From Candidimonas sp. SYP-B2681 (lineage in GTDB: Bacteria > Pseudomonadota > Gammaproteobacteria > Burkholderiales > Burkholderiaceae_B): 64,000 bases of DNA. The DNA is taken from contig NZ_RYDV01000002.1 in assembly GCF_003971065.1 (NCBI RefSeq), positions 248,001 through 312,000 of the forward strand, written 5' to 3'. Below the pieces are notes generated by a model. That model saw only the letters and a list, made by a program, of their open reading frames with translations, ran no database searches and was not told where the DNA came from. Both the position numbers and the translations under genes were made by a program. Shown here piece by piece: positions 34,410 through 43,501 of this stretch (within the stretch, counting starts at the first letter, position 1; every line of letters starts with the position of its first letter).

Positions 34410-35207
34410 TTAGCCAATCCAGCATGGTGAAAAGTAGCGGCCGACGGTCGAAACAATATTTTCGGCGACGATCCACGACGTTTTGGGGTTGTCGGGCGAG
34501 GGCGAATTGAGTATCGACATGGAAAACTCGCCTGCAGCACTGATAGCGTGAACGGTATGTTGGTTACCGCGAGCTTGCGGATCAACAATCACATCGACCT
34601 TGGTGTTTATCATTCCGATGCCCGCAAGCGCCAGGGTGGCGGCTACATTTAAGTTCTTCGGGTACTTGATCGCCGCTTCAGACGCCGGCCCCGAAAATAA
34701 TACCAAGGGCTCCGCAATATCGGCAACGTTGATTCCCAATGCTTCAAGCTCGGGCAGCCATGCTGCAACTGGCTTGCGGGATTCGTAGGTAATCTTCGCA
34801 TCGGGGAAACGTTTTATGCTTTGCAGGTAATCCAGGCCCCCGACAGCCCCCGAAGGAACGATCAGGCGACATTTATTTCGATGTGCGAGTGTGGCAAGTT
34901 TTTTGAATAGGTGGTCGTCGGCTAATGCGCCGACCGACGACGCAACGAACGAAATACCCTCGGCCAAGCATACGGGAGCATACTCAGAGACAGCTGCTTG
35001 CCCTGCAGCCTCGACAATAAGGTCGGGCTGCCATGCGAGAACGTCCGCTATATCGAAATGAAAAGCAATATTGGCCAGCGCCGATACAGGCCGATTCGTG
35101 GTGCGAATCAACGCGGATATTTCATATGATGGGTCTGAGTTTTTCAGTAAGTTAGCCGCTATCGTCCGGCCTATATTTCCAAATCCTAATAAAGCTATTC
35201 GAGGCAT
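34410..35207 (-). CDS. nadX: L-aspartate dehydrogenase (NadX family)
   Basis: 265 residues. The Rossmann motif is RIALLGFGNIGRTIAANLL (3-21). The family core follows: LIVEAAGQAAVSEYAP, PSGAVGGLDYLQSIKR, KYPKNLNVAATLALAGIG and the C-terminal RGNQHTVHAISAAGEFSM, which carries the catalytic His. The enzyme oxidises aspartate to iminoaspartate/oxaloacetate with NAD(P), or works as the reverse aminating enzyme. It is divergent from a Bug receptor gene, so it may take part in using an imported amino or dicarboxylic acid rather than in NAD synthesis. Confidence 0.9.
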   Translation of the reverse strand: MPRIALLGFGNIGRTIAANLLKNSDPSYEISALIRTTNRPVSALANIAFHFDIADVLAWQPDLIVEAAGQAAVSEYAPVCLAEGISFVASSVGALADDHLFKKLATLAHRNKCRLIVPSGAVGGLDYLQSIKRFPDAKITYESRKPVAAWLPELEALGINVADIAEPLVLFSGPASEAAIKYPKNLNVAATLALAGIGMINTKVDVIVDPQARGNQHTVHAISAAGEFSMSILNSPSPDNPKTSWIVAENIVSTVGRYFSPCWIG

Positions 35208-35226
35208 ATCGTGGGCGTTCCTGTTT

Positions 35227-35243
35227 TCTGGTTGTCAACCAGA
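35227..35243. promoter_or_regulatory. Palindrome TCTGGTT-GTC-AACCAGA upstream of nadX
   Basis: Perfect 7-bp arms with a 3-bp centre, located 20 bp before the nadX start codon, in the intergenic region shared with the divergent Bug gene. The size and symmetry fit a repressor operator. No regulator gene is adjacent. Confidence 0.5.
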
Positions 35244-35402
35244 GCGGTGGTTACTTCGGCCTGTGTCGGCATACTTGATGCTGGTATTTTGGCACGCCTT
35301 GCAGCGGCCATGTCAGGCACAATGTACAAAGTTGGGATCGACCAGCTTTAACACATACCGGCCATATATTCATTTCCACAACTAGTATTCCAAGAGAAAG
35401 AT

Positions 35403-36371
35403 ATGTCAATACATTTTCCCCGCAAACTTATCGTGTTTCTCGCCGGCATGGCGCTAGCTGGCGGCGCAGTCGCCGACACCTGGCCATCGAGGCCCATCCG
35501 GTTCATCGTGCCCTTTTCCGCAGGCGGGGCCAATGATTTGATGGCGCGCGCCGCAGCCGAAGGTGCCTCCAAGCAGTTGGGGCAGCCCGTTATCGTAGAG
35601 AACAAGCCGGGCGCTGGAGGCACGCTGGGATCAAACTTCGTGGCTAAAAGCGCACCCGATGGCTATACCTTCCTGATTAGCGCCGCAGGCGTGATATCAA
35701 ACAGCATGATCAAGAAGTCAATGCCTTTCAAAGACAGCGACCTGACGCCCGTGGTCATGATAGGCTTGGCACCCTCGGTAATCGTTGTGCCGGCAAATTC
35801 AAAATACAACAACCTGAAGGACCTTGTCGAGGATTCTAAAAGGGGGCAAGGCCTGTATTTTGCGACGGCCGGAACCGGCAGTACTCCGCATTTCGTTGCG
35901 GAACTGTTGAATACCAAATATGGAGCCAAGCTCGAGCCCGTGCCCTATAAAAGTGGTTCTGAAGGTGTGGTCGCGGTAATGAGCGGGCAGGTCGCTGGCA
36001 CATCGGAAGCCAGTATCGTTGCTTTGCCGCACGTTGCGCCGGGTGGCAAGTTTAAGCCTCTGGCCACGACCTGGGTGCGCCGCATCGCTGCTTATCCTCA
36101 GTTATCCACCGCAGTTGAACAGGGCTTTCCGGAGCTGCAGATCGCGCACTGGGCAGGTATTCATGCGCCAGCCGGCGTGCCGGCCGATATTCTTGACAAG
36201 CTGGCAGCCGCAGTTGACGCAGCGATGAAATCGCCCGAGGTCGTGGATCGTCTCACGCCGCTGGGTATCGAGCCCATAGGCGGAACGCGTGCGGCTTTTA
36301 TTGAATTCGTAGATGCCGAACGTGCTCGATTAGGCGCGGTCGTTGAAGCGGCCGGAATGAAGGAACAATGA
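35403..36371 (+). CDS. Bug/TctC-family periplasmic receptor
   Basis: 322 residues, with a signal peptide ending near GGAVA-DTWP. Motifs: WPSRPIRFIVPFSAGGANDLMAR, PVIVENKPGAGGTLGSNFV, APDGYTFLIS, the TAGTGSTPHFVAELL stretch and VRRIAAYPQLSTAVEQGFPE. AAGAGAAAG precedes the ATG. It is divergent from aspartate dehydrogenase, with a palindrome between them. An aspartate-binding Bug protein is known in Bordetella, which makes an amino-dicarboxylate ligand plausible here, by inference from the neighbour only. Confidence 0.95.
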   Translation: MSIHFPRKLIVFLAGMALAGGAVADTWPSRPIRFIVPFSAGGANDLMARAAAEGASKQLGQPVIVENKPGAGGTLGSNFVAKSAPDGYTFLISAAGVISNSMIKKSMPFKDSDLTPVVMIGLAPSVIVVPANSKYNNLKDLVEDSKRGQGLYFATAGTGSTPHFVAELLNTKYGAKLEPVPYKSGSEGVVAVMSGQVAGTSEASIVALPHVAPGGKFKPLATTWVRRIAAYPQLSTAVEQGFPELQIAHWAGIHAPAGVPADILDKLAAAVDAAMKSPEVVDRLTPLGIEPIGGTRAAFIEFVDAERARLGAVVEAAGMKEQ

Positions 36372-36483
36372 AAGACTAGGGGATGCGCCGTTGGCAATCT
36401 TCGCAGTCAGCTCGCGGCCTGCGATTCAGGTCTTGGGTAGCATACATGCGGCTTGGCATACCGGCCGGCACAAACTGAACCGG

Positions 36484-37737
36484 TTACCCGGTATGAATTT
36501 GAATAACCGTTCCTTTTGGGCCGCTTTCAGCAATGTGTAGCCCCCAATCCAGACGTTCACTGATCAGGGCGACCAAATATAGTCCCAAGCCGCCCACGGG
36601 GGCATTATCGGTGAAGGGCTTTTTCCTGTCGGCGATGATGCTTTGCTGCTCCGCAGTGAGCCCCTCACCCTCGTCGATTATTTCTATAAGCCCGGGCGTA
36701 AGCCGGACCGTGATGCGCTTGAGCGTATGCTGCAGCGCGTTCTGAATGACATTACGCAGCAGCATCTTTACCATGACGGGGTCGGCATACACATTAATTG
36801 GCGCTGTGGCTTGGAGGGTGACGCGAGTCTTGACCTGATAGTCGGAGGAAAGGTCATCCATCGCTTGTTGGACGACTGTGACCAACGCAACGGCCTGCTT
36901 TGCCTCCGGCGAGGTTTCGCGCCTGGCGAGCTTCAGCAGTATGTTTACGTTGGCGTCCATCTCGGACGTTGCGCGGCGTATGCGTGCGATGGTGGCACGG
37001 TCAGCTTCATTAAGCTGATTTCGCTGTTCAACGATATCCAATGCGCCCGACACCACCGCAATGGGGGTCCGCAGTTCGTGGCTGGCCAGGCTTAGCAAAG
37101 TGTGCTCACGCTTTACAAACGCTTCCAGCTCGCCCAGGAAGACATTGAATGCCTCGGCGATGCTGCGCAGCTCGCTATCCTGATAATCGAGCGCCAAGCG
37201 CGGCATCTTCTGGCCCACCGGAATCGACTGTATGCTTTCGGCGAGGCCCTGTAGCGGTTTTACAATGCGCCGACTATTGAACACGGCAAGAAGCAGGCTC
37301 AATCCAAGCACGATCAGCACAATTACTGCCAGGGCACCTTCAAACAGTTTTTCCCTGTCTTCAAAGTGGGTAATATTCTTTGCAATGTATAAATGGCCGC
37401 TTTCGACGGGACTGATTCGGACCATATAGGTCTGGTCGCCATGCTCTAGTTCACCCGCGTACCCGATAGGCAAACCCTGGAAAATTTTCGGTACGTCTTC
37501 CGGAGGACCCTTTTCGGAAGGTTGGTAGAGCAGAAACGCGTTGGACGTTTCCCATCGAGTGATCTCATCTGCGGGACGGTGCGCCAGGAAAAATTCTTGT
37601 TCCTCGACAAATTCGACTCGTAGCATGGTGCGCTCAAGGTCTTCGTTCACCATCAAAACGGTGAGCACCATTACCGCCATGCTTACTAGACTAACAAGGA
37701 AGATGGCGCGATGTATTCGATTGGCAATGGATTTCAT
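36484..37737 (-). CDS. Membrane sensor histidine kinase
   Basis: 417 residues. TM1 about 12-32, a periplasmic sensor of about 100 residues (VEEQEFFLAHRPADEITRWE...YMVRISPVESGHLYIAKNI), TM2 about 134-154, a HAMP-like linker, HisKA with the phosphorylated His in LASHELRTPIA, and HATPase with NALQHT, IIDEGEGL and GGLGLYLV. It overlaps the stop of the response-regulator gene by 4 bp and is the last gene of a four-gene operon with two lipid-linked sugar transferases. The clear expectation is that this pair senses envelope conditions and controls surface glycosylation. Confidence 0.94.
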   Translation of the reverse strand: MKSIANRIHRAIFLVSLVSMAVMVLTVLMVNEDLERTMLRVEFVEEQEFFLAHRPADEITRWETSNAFLLYQPSEKGPPEDVPKIFQGLPIGYAGELEHGDQTYMVRISPVESGHLYIAKNITHFEDREKLFEGALAVIVLIVLGLSLLLAVFNSRRIVKPLQGLAESIQSIPVGQKMPRLALDYQDSELRSIAEAFNVFLGELEAFVKREHTLLSLASHELRTPIAVVSGALDIVEQRNQLNEADRATIARIRRATSEMDANVNILLKLARRETSPEAKQAVALVTVVQQAMDDLSSDYQVKTRVTLQATAPINVYADPVMVKMLLRNVIQNALQHTLKRITVRLTPGLIEIIDEGEGLTAEQQSIIADRKKPFTDNAPVGGLGLYLVALISERLDWGLHIAESGPKGTVIQIHTG

Positions 37738-38444
37738 CGGTCGAAGGAGTGTGGCGGCATCAGGCGATAACCGCGGCCATGCAGCGTCTTGATCATTGGT
37801 ATTCCAAAATTGTCTTGAAGGTGCTTGCGCAGGGCATAGACATGGGTACGCAAGGTGTTCATATCCACTTCGCGCTCCCCCCAGACTTTATCTTGCAAGT
37901 GTTCGTACGACAGGAAATCTGGATACGCTTTTATCAGTTCTTCAAAGATGCGAGCTGCAATGCCGGACAATTCTATGGTCCCGCGATCGTCCAGGTGCAC
38001 CTCAAGCGTTCCCGGATCGAAGCTCAGTCCCGGTGCCCTCAGTAGCGACGCTTTAACCCCGGACTGGCGTTTGTGCAAGGCATCCACGCGAAGTTTAAGC
38101 TCGCGTAAATCGAAGGGTTTTACAAGGTAGTCATCGGCGCCTTGCAAGAATCCGGTGGTTTTGTCCTGAATCTGGTCCTTCGCCGTCATCATGATCACTG
38201 GCGTAGTGCATGCCATATCCTGCCGAAGGCGTCTACACACCTCGAAACCCGATACACCGGGAAGCATGACGTCAAGGACAATAACGTCGTAGCTATTGGT
38301 CGCCAATAGGTGTATTGCCGTTAGACCGTCGGAAGCGAAGTCCAGTACATAGCGATGGTCGTCGAAAAATTCGAGCAGGTTTTGCGCCAGGGCAACGTGA
38401 TCCTCCACAATTAACAAGGAAATGCGATCTTGAAATAGAGTCAT
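37734..38444 (-). CDS. OmpR/PhoB-family response regulator
   Basis: 236 residues. The receiver has the acidic pocket (VEDH near 13-16), phospho-Asp58 in VIVLDVMLPGVSG and the Lys in LVKPFDLREL. The C-terminal winged helix ends with MNTLRTHVYALRKHLQDNFG and TLHGRGYRLM, the OmpR/PhoB wing pattern. Such regulators bind as dimers to direct repeats spaced one helical turn apart; three such repeats lie at the promoter of this operon (41082-41111), so autoregulation is likely. It overlaps the upstream transferase gene and the downstream kinase gene by 4 bp each. Confidence 0.95.
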   Translation of the reverse strand: MTLFQDRISLLIVEDHVALAQNLLEFFDDHRYVLDFASDGLTAIHLLATNSYDVIVLDVMLPGVSGFEVCRRLRQDMACTTPVIMMTAKDQIQDKTTGFLQGADDYLVKPFDLRELKLRVDALHKRQSGVKASLLRAPGLSFDPGTLEVHLDDRGTIELSGIAARIFEELIKAYPDFLSYEHLQDKVWGEREVDMNTLRTHVYALRKHLQDNFGIPMIKTLHGRGYRLMPPHSFDR

Positions 38445-39937
38445 CGAACTGACTGGCCCGAGTTGGGTCCGGTATAGGTTTTTGGCGCCATACCCACAGC
38501 GGGTTCCGGTGGAACGGCGATCAGCACAAAACGTTTGTCTACGAAGAGTTTCTTTACGGGCCTGTTTATTTGCGCGACGATGTCGTCGATAAGTTCACGA
38601 GGCACCGCAATATAAACCGTATCCTTGTCGTCCATGGTATCCATGAGCCGATCGCGCGGAACAAGGGCGGCCGTGCCGCGTGAATAAAAACGTGCCGAGA
38701 ATGGACGGTGTTCTAAAAACACCAAATGTTCATCCTGCGGCAAATTTTGTTTAGCGTAATTCACCAGATCTCGTTCTGATTTAACCAGATCTGGCCTGAA
38801 GACCGCCAGAACAGCCAATACCACAGCTGCACAAGGAGCGATACCGGCACACCACAGCATTTTACCCGTGGTAGTCCCTTTTTGGTTCCAGAAACGTTGA
38901 AGTGCGCGGGCAAGCAGAATGCTGAACCCCCCCAAAGTTGGCAATACATAGGTCCATAAGATATTTCCGGACGCGGTGAAGAAAACCAGCGTAAATAAGC
39001 ACCATGCCAGCAAATAACTTGTATTCGGGTCGCGCAGTGCTGAACCGAGCTCACTTCGGCCGTGGTCGCTGGCAAAATTGCACAAAAGTAAGCCAATCGC
39101 GACCAATCCCCACGGAAATGAGGCCTGAAGCCAGTAGTACCAAATCGTTCCGTAGGCGGTGGAATGGGCAGTTCCATACAAGTCGCCCTTCCAGCCAGCG
39201 TCGACGAAGCGCAGGAAATGCTCCCCGACGAAGAAGTAGTGCAGAAAGCCGGGGGTTTTCAGTTCTGCGGCGACATACCAGGGCAGGCTTATTGCCATGG
39301 TAAGAAGAAAGCCGCTCGCCCATGGCAAGGTCTTTACCGATGGCCGCCCCGATTTGCAGAAGATCAGCCACGGCACAATGGCGCCGCAAGCCAGCACTAC
39401 GATCAAGGGTCCCTTGGCAAGCAGCCCGATCGCAAGCCCCAAAAAGAAGCTGTAACGCCAGAACCACGAAGGCCGTCGCGCCGCCATGGCCCATCCTGTC
39501 ATGCACAAGGTCGTGCCCAGAGCCAGGAATGGGTCGGTTATTACAGCGCCGGACATCATGAAGACGAGGACGCAAGAACTATAAACAATAGCGGCCAGCC
39601 TGGCCGTCGATGCACCCAGCCAGGCCTGAGCATATGAATAAATCAAACCGACCGTCGCTAAAGTGACGAGCCATGAAGGCAGGCGCAGCGCGAATTCATT
39701 CATGCCCAACAGTCGGGCTGACAGCGCCTGGCTCCAGAATGCCAGTGGCGGCTTGCCCCAGAACGGAACGCCGGGCGCGAACCACGGCGTAATCCAGTCA
39801 CCGCTTTCGGCCATCATGCGTGCCATTTCCGCATACCGCGCCTCACTGGTATCGGTCAGCGGTAATAAAGCCATGCTCAACAGGGGCGCGCAAAGAACTG
39901 CGGCCAGAAACCACCAAGCACGGCGTTTATGCTGCAT
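38441..39937 (-). CDS. ArnT/LgmB-like lipid-linked glycosyltransferase (GT83-type, membrane)
   Basis: 498 residues with about 11-12 hydrophobic segments. The first periplasmic loop has LPLTDTSEARYAEMARMMAESGDWITP, the family active-site region with acidic D-x-S/D-E-x-R residues, followed by FWGKPPLAFW. Enzymes of this type (PMT/ArnT superfamily) move a sugar from undecaprenyl phosphate onto lipid A or another envelope acceptor in the periplasm; in Bordetella the LgmA/LgmB pair adds glucosamine to lipid A. The preceding GT2 gene would make the lipid-linked donor. No L-Ara4N synthesis genes are present, so a hexose or hexosamine is the more likely sugar. Confidence 0.9.
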   Translation of the reverse strand: MQHKRRAWWFLAAVLCAPLLSMALLPLTDTSEARYAEMARMMAESGDWITPWFAPGVPFWGKPPLAFWSQALSARLLGMNEFALRLPSWLVTLATVGLIYSYAQAWLGASTARLAAIVYSSCVLVFMMSGAVITDPFLALGTTLCMTGWAMAARRPSWFWRYSFFLGLAIGLLAKGPLIVVLACGAIVPWLIFCKSGRPSVKTLPWASGFLLTMAISLPWYVAAELKTPGFLHYFFVGEHFLRFVDAGWKGDLYGTAHSTAYGTIWYYWLQASFPWGLVAIGLLLCNFASDHGRSELGSALRDPNTSYLLAWCLFTLVFFTASGNILWTYVLPTLGGFSILLARALQRFWNQKGTTTGKMLWCAGIAPCAAVVLAVLAVFRPDLVKSERDLVNYAKQNLPQDEHLVFLEHRPFSARFYSRGTAALVPRDRLMDTMDDKDTVYIAVPRELIDDIVAQINRPVKKLFVDKRFVLIAVPPEPAVGMAPKTYTGPNSGQSVR

Positions 39938-40970
39938 TAATCTTCCGTTTTTTTATTGAGGTGATGGCGTCTTGTCCCGATTGACGCGCAGATGCCTGTT
40001 TTTGGATGATGTCACGAATCAGGTAGACCGGTCGCTGTTTTGCTTCAAGATAGGTTTTACCCACGTATTCGCCCACCAGGCCAATTGAAATCAGCTGCAC
40101 GCCGCCCAGTATTGTCATCAACGCGATGATGGACGGATAGCCTTGAACCGGCTCGCCGAGCATCAAGGTCTTCGCTACTATCCATAAGCCAAATAAAATA
40201 CCGGCCAGGGCAGTAAGTACACCTGCCACCATGGTCAAGCGCAACGGCGCGACCGAAAACGAAGTTATTCCTTCAAATGCCAGCTTTGATAGCCCAAAAT
40301 AATTCCATTTGCTGCTTCCGGCAGCACGGGGTGCGCGGTCATATTCAATAATCGTAGTCGGCAGTCCGATCCAGGCAAAAAGTCCCTTCATGTAGCGATT
40401 GCGTTCGGTAAGCAGGTTCATTGCGTCGACGGCTTGCCGGCTCATCAGCCGGAAATCACCCGTATCTTCGGGTATATCGACGGCACTAATGCGATTAAGC
40501 AACCTGTAGAATAAGTGAGCACTGATTCTCTTGGCCGTTGTCTCGCCAGCGCGCGTACGGCGTTTCATGCACACGACTTCAGCACCATCCCGCCAAGCTT
40601 GCAGCATGTCAGGAATCAGTTCAGGAGGGTCTTGCAAATCCGCGTCGATAATAATGATGGCGTCGCCGGACGCCTCAACAATGCCTGCCGTCAAAGCCGC
40701 TTCTTTACCGAAGTTGCGGGATAGGCGTATGGTTTTTATCGTCGAAGAGGCTAAGGCAAGGTGGACCAGATACTCACCGCTACCATCGCGGCTTCCGTCA
40801 TCGACCATCACCAGCTCGTAATTGATATCGAGCGAGCTCAGGACTCGTTGAAGTCTTTCAAGCAGTAGCGGTAGCACCGGACGCTCGTTGTAGACGGGAA
40901 CAACGACGGACAAATGGGTTTGTCGAGGCGACTGAAGATCAGCTTGCCTATTATTGGACGGGGCGCTCAT
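39927..40970 (-). CDS. Undecaprenyl-phosphate glycosyltransferase (GT2, ArnC/GtrB/LgmA-like)
   Basis: 347 residues. The cytoplasmic GT2 domain has SVVVPVYNERPVLPLLLER, MVDDGSRDGSGEYL (nucleotide-sugar binding), RLSRNFGKEAALTAGI and DADLQDPPELIPDM (the D-x-D-like metal site), then EDTGDFRLMSRQAVDA. Two C-terminal TM helices (about 234-256 and 268-292) anchor it. It transfers a sugar from a nucleotide donor to undecaprenyl phosphate, supplying the ArnT-like enzyme encoded next (11-bp overlap). It is the first gene of the operon and lies directly behind the repeat-bearing promoter. Confidence 0.93.
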   Translation of the reverse strand: MSAPSNNRQADLQSPRQTHLSVVVPVYNERPVLPLLLERLQRVLSSLDINYELVMVDDGSRDGSGEYLVHLALASSTIKTIRLSRNFGKEAALTAGIVEASGDAIIIIDADLQDPPELIPDMLQAWRDGAEVVCMKRRTRAGETTAKRISAHLFYRLLNRISAVDIPEDTGDFRLMSRQAVDAMNLLTERNRYMKGLFAWIGLPTTIIEYDRAPRAAGSSKWNYFGLSKLAFEGITSFSVAPLRLTMVAGVLTALAGILFGLWIVAKTLMLGEPVQGYPSIIALMTILGGVQLISIGLVGEYVGKTYLEAKQRPVYLIRDIIQKQASARQSGQDAITSIKKRKINAA

Positions 40971-41081
40971 AGAACTTCACCTTTATACAGACGAAATCGA
41001 TATTGTTCGGAAAACCCCATGGCCGGTGGTCCGGCTGCGTTCGCTGTTGCCATTACCTTAGCGCTGCAGGCAACAAGCTAA

Positions 41082-41111
41082 TGTCAAGGAAACATCAAGA
41101 AAATATCAAAA
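41082..41111 (-). promoter_or_regulatory. Three direct repeats of 11-bp period at the promoter of the glycosyltransferase/two-component operon
   Basis: On the plus strand TCAAG, TCAAG and TCAAA begin at 41084, 41095 and 41106, each preceded by AT, GT or CT-like A/T-rich sequence. On the transcribed strand this reads TTGA every 11 bp, and the last copy is part of a perfect -35 box TTGACA (41082-41087). No good -10 is seen at 17 bp. Direct repeats of one helical turn overlapping a -35 are the usual site for OmpR/PhoB-type activators such as the regulator encoded in this operon. Confidence 0.65.
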
Positions 41112-41363
41112 TACAGGTGAGTCTTTGAAACTGTGAGTCTATGAAATTTTGGGAAACGACGCCACCGCCTCCATGGTGAGAAGCTGCCTGATTACCTCGT
41201 TTCGCCTCAGGAGGAATACGAAGTTTAGAGTGGAGGCGAGCGGGCCGACAAAAATCCGATGCCGACGCGTGCAACATGCGAATACATCCGTGCGTCGCCG
41301 CAGACATTGGTAGAAAGAATTGTCAGCGCTGCTGCCTAAGCAACTGCGAGCATAAAGCAGGTT
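41112..41363. other. Gene-free region between the surface-glycosylation operon and the TRAP operon
   Basis: Together with the promoter and hairpin features this makes up a 437-bp gap (40971-41407). No coding sequence with a plausible start and family similarity is present. Confidence 0.4.
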
Positions 41364-41399
41364 GACGGCGGCTGCCACAAATAGTTGCCAGCCACCGTC
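41364..41399 (-). terminator. Possible terminator hairpin after the TRAP permease
   Basis: GACGGCGGCTG and CAGCCACCGTC (11 bp, one mismatch) enclose a 14-nt loop, starting 9 bp after the permease stop on the minus strand. No T-run follows, so intrinsic termination is uncertain. Confidence 0.35.
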
Positions 41400-41407
41400 G
41401 CCCGAAA

Positions 41408-43438
41408 TTATGCCGCCAGATGCGGCATCGAGCGATGTCTCCAGTGCAGGGCAAGCGCGATAAGCACTAGCGCCAAGCCGGTCAGATTTGAAACCAGGCC
41501 GGGATATACCAGTGCAAAGCCAGCCACGATCAATAGCACGCGTTCCAAAGTTGTCGCACGGACCAATAGCCAACCCTGAAAACCCACGGCAAGGGCGAAA
41601 ATTCCCGTCGCCGCAGTTAGCGTGACCCGAACAATTTCCCACACGTTGGCTGAGGCCAGGGCTTTGGTCGAGCCCATCAGCAACAGGCCTTGTCCGCTGG
41701 GGTCGAGAACGAAGATGAAGGGCACCAGGAACGCGGGTATGGTGTACTTCCAGCACTGCATGGTCGTTTTGTAAGGGTCCCCTCCGGTGATCGCCGAGGC
41801 CGCAAAAGGTGACAAGGCGGTGGGCGGCGAGACTTCGGATAGAACCGCGTAATAGAAGATGAACATGTGCGCCGCGAAGTCGGGTACCCCCAGCTTGATC
41901 AAAGCTGGCGCCGTGATGACCGCACAAATAATATACGAGGCGGTAACCGGTACCGCCAGCCCGATTACCCATACGACCAGCGCGGTATAGATGGCCGTCA
42001 GCAAGAGTGATCCTCCGGCATAGTCAATAACGATGCCGCTGAACTTTAAGCCCAGTCCCGTAAGCGTAACCACTCCGACAATAATCCCGGCGCCGGCGCA
42101 GGTCGCCCCCACCCCCAGCATTCCCACGGAGCCGGCGCGTAGTGCCTGGATTAGCGGGGAATGGAAGAAGTGAGTTGCCATAGATCCCTTGCGGCGAAAA
42201 AAATCATAAGAGATCATTGCGGTGTCAGGGCGCAGGAAACTGGTAAGAAAGGACACCACTGTGGCCCAGAACACGGACAGCACAGGAGAAAAGCCCCACA
42301 TCATGAATATGATGATGGATATCAGCGATAGAAAATGGAACCAGTAATGCCGGGTGAGATTCCATACGGTGTCGACTTTCTTGAAGATCGTGTCGCCCAT
42401 ACCGTATTTGCGCACGTCGATTTCGACCATCATGAACAGCGCAAGATAAAACAAAGCGGTAGGTATGACCGCCATTAGCAGAACGTCCAGATACGAAATT
42501 TTCAGAAATTCCGCAATGATAAAGGCCGCGGCGCCCATGACCGGCGGCGATATTATGGCGCCTAGACCTCCTGCTGCAAGCAAGCCGCCGGCTGCATTAC
42601 GCTCGTACCCCACCTTGGCCAGCATGGGCCAGGCGACTGTACCCAAGGTGACCGTGGTGGCAACCCCCGAGCCGGAGGGGCCTCCGAGCAGAAAAGATGA
42701 CAACACGACGGTTCGACCCGCGCCGGCAGGTTTTCCACCCATCGCCGAGAATGAAAAATCAATATAGAACTTGCCCGCACCAGAGAATTGCAGAAAGGCG
42801 CCGAAAATTGTGAATAGAATGATCAGCGAGGAAGAAACATCGACAGCAACGCCATAGATTCCCTCAAGCGTCATGTACATGAAACCTACGACACGTCCGA
42901 TGTCATAGCCTTTATGAGTCCAGGGCTGCGGTAAATAGGCCCCAAGGAACGCATATAGCAGGAAGCAAATCGATATAACCGGCAAGATCCAGCCGATTGT
43001 GCGCCGCATTGCCTCGAGCACAAGAAGAATCAGGGCCGTGCCAAAGAAGATGTCCCAGGCATTGGGCAAGGTGTTGCGGTCGGTGAAGTCGTCGCCTCCC
43101 ATAATGGAATAGACCACGATTGCAATCGCCAATAGCGCTACCAGCCAGTCCCACCACATGATCCGATGGCGAAACCGCCGGCTTATGGGAAACATCAGGA
43201 ATGACAGGAAAAGTACAAATCCCACGTGTACTGGCCTTAGGATTTGGGTTGGCACGATGGCGTATGCGGCATACATGTGAAACAACGACATGATTATCGC
43301 CACGGCCGACAGGAAAATTCCCAACCAGCCGCCTAGACGGTTAGCTGCGCCTTCTTCTTCCTCGATGTATTTCTCGGCCTTGCGCAGGGCTTCTTCACTT
43401 ACGGTGACCTCTTGGTCCGGTTGAGCAATTTGGCTCAT
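41408..43438 (-). CDS. TRAP transporter fused permease (DctQ-DctM, TAXI type)
   Basis: 676 residues from ATG 43438 (MSQIAQPDQEVTVSEEAL); an extension to 43498 would overlap the terminator and is not supported. A soluble N-terminal arm is followed by about 4 helices of the small (Q) subunit and some 12-14 of the large (M) subunit, fused as in all TAXI systems. GGPSGSGVATTVTLGTVAWPML and AAGGLGAIISPPVMGAAAFIIAEFL are the M-subunit core motifs, and SEVSPPTALSPFAASAITGGDPYKTT is the second internal repeat. It is a Na+- or H+-driven secondary importer that takes substrate from the TAXI binding protein encoded just upstream. Known TAXI substrates include glutamate and other carboxylates. Confidence 0.93.
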   Translation of the reverse strand: MSQIAQPDQEVTVSEEALRKAEKYIEEEEGAANRLGGWLGIFLSAVAIIMSLFHMYAAYAIVPTQILRPVHVGFVLFLSFLMFPISRRFRHRIMWWDWLVALLAIAIVVYSIMGGDDFTDRNTLPNAWDIFFGTALILLVLEAMRRTIGWILPVISICFLLYAFLGAYLPQPWTHKGYDIGRVVGFMYMTLEGIYGVAVDVSSSLIILFTIFGAFLQFSGAGKFYIDFSFSAMGGKPAGAGRTVVLSSFLLGGPSGSGVATTVTLGTVAWPMLAKVGYERNAAGGLLAAGGLGAIISPPVMGAAAFIIAEFLKISYLDVLLMAVIPTALFYLALFMMVEIDVRKYGMGDTIFKKVDTVWNLTRHYWFHFLSLISIIIFMMWGFSPVLSVFWATVVSFLTSFLRPDTAMISYDFFRRKGSMATHFFHSPLIQALRAGSVGMLGVGATCAGAGIIVGVVTLTGLGLKFSGIVIDYAGGSLLLTAIYTALVVWVIGLAVPVTASYIICAVITAPALIKLGVPDFAAHMFIFYYAVLSEVSPPTALSPFAASAITGGDPYKTTMQCWKYTIPAFLVPFIFVLDPSGQGLLLMGSTKALASANVWEIVRVTLTAATGIFALAVGFQGWLLVRATTLERVLLIVAGFALVYPGLVSNLTGLALVLIALALHWRHRSMPHLAA

Positions 43439-43501
43439 TCTGGCTGTCTCTTTAGGGTAATGGGCATCTTTGTGCCTTTGCTGTGTTCTGGGCTTCAAAT
43501 G

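Noticed and set aside
41139-41972. A 277-codon frame on the minus strand overlapping the end of the TRAP permease
   Set aside because: It is an alternative frame of the permease gene running past its end, rich in Arg, His and Cys, with no recognisable domain.
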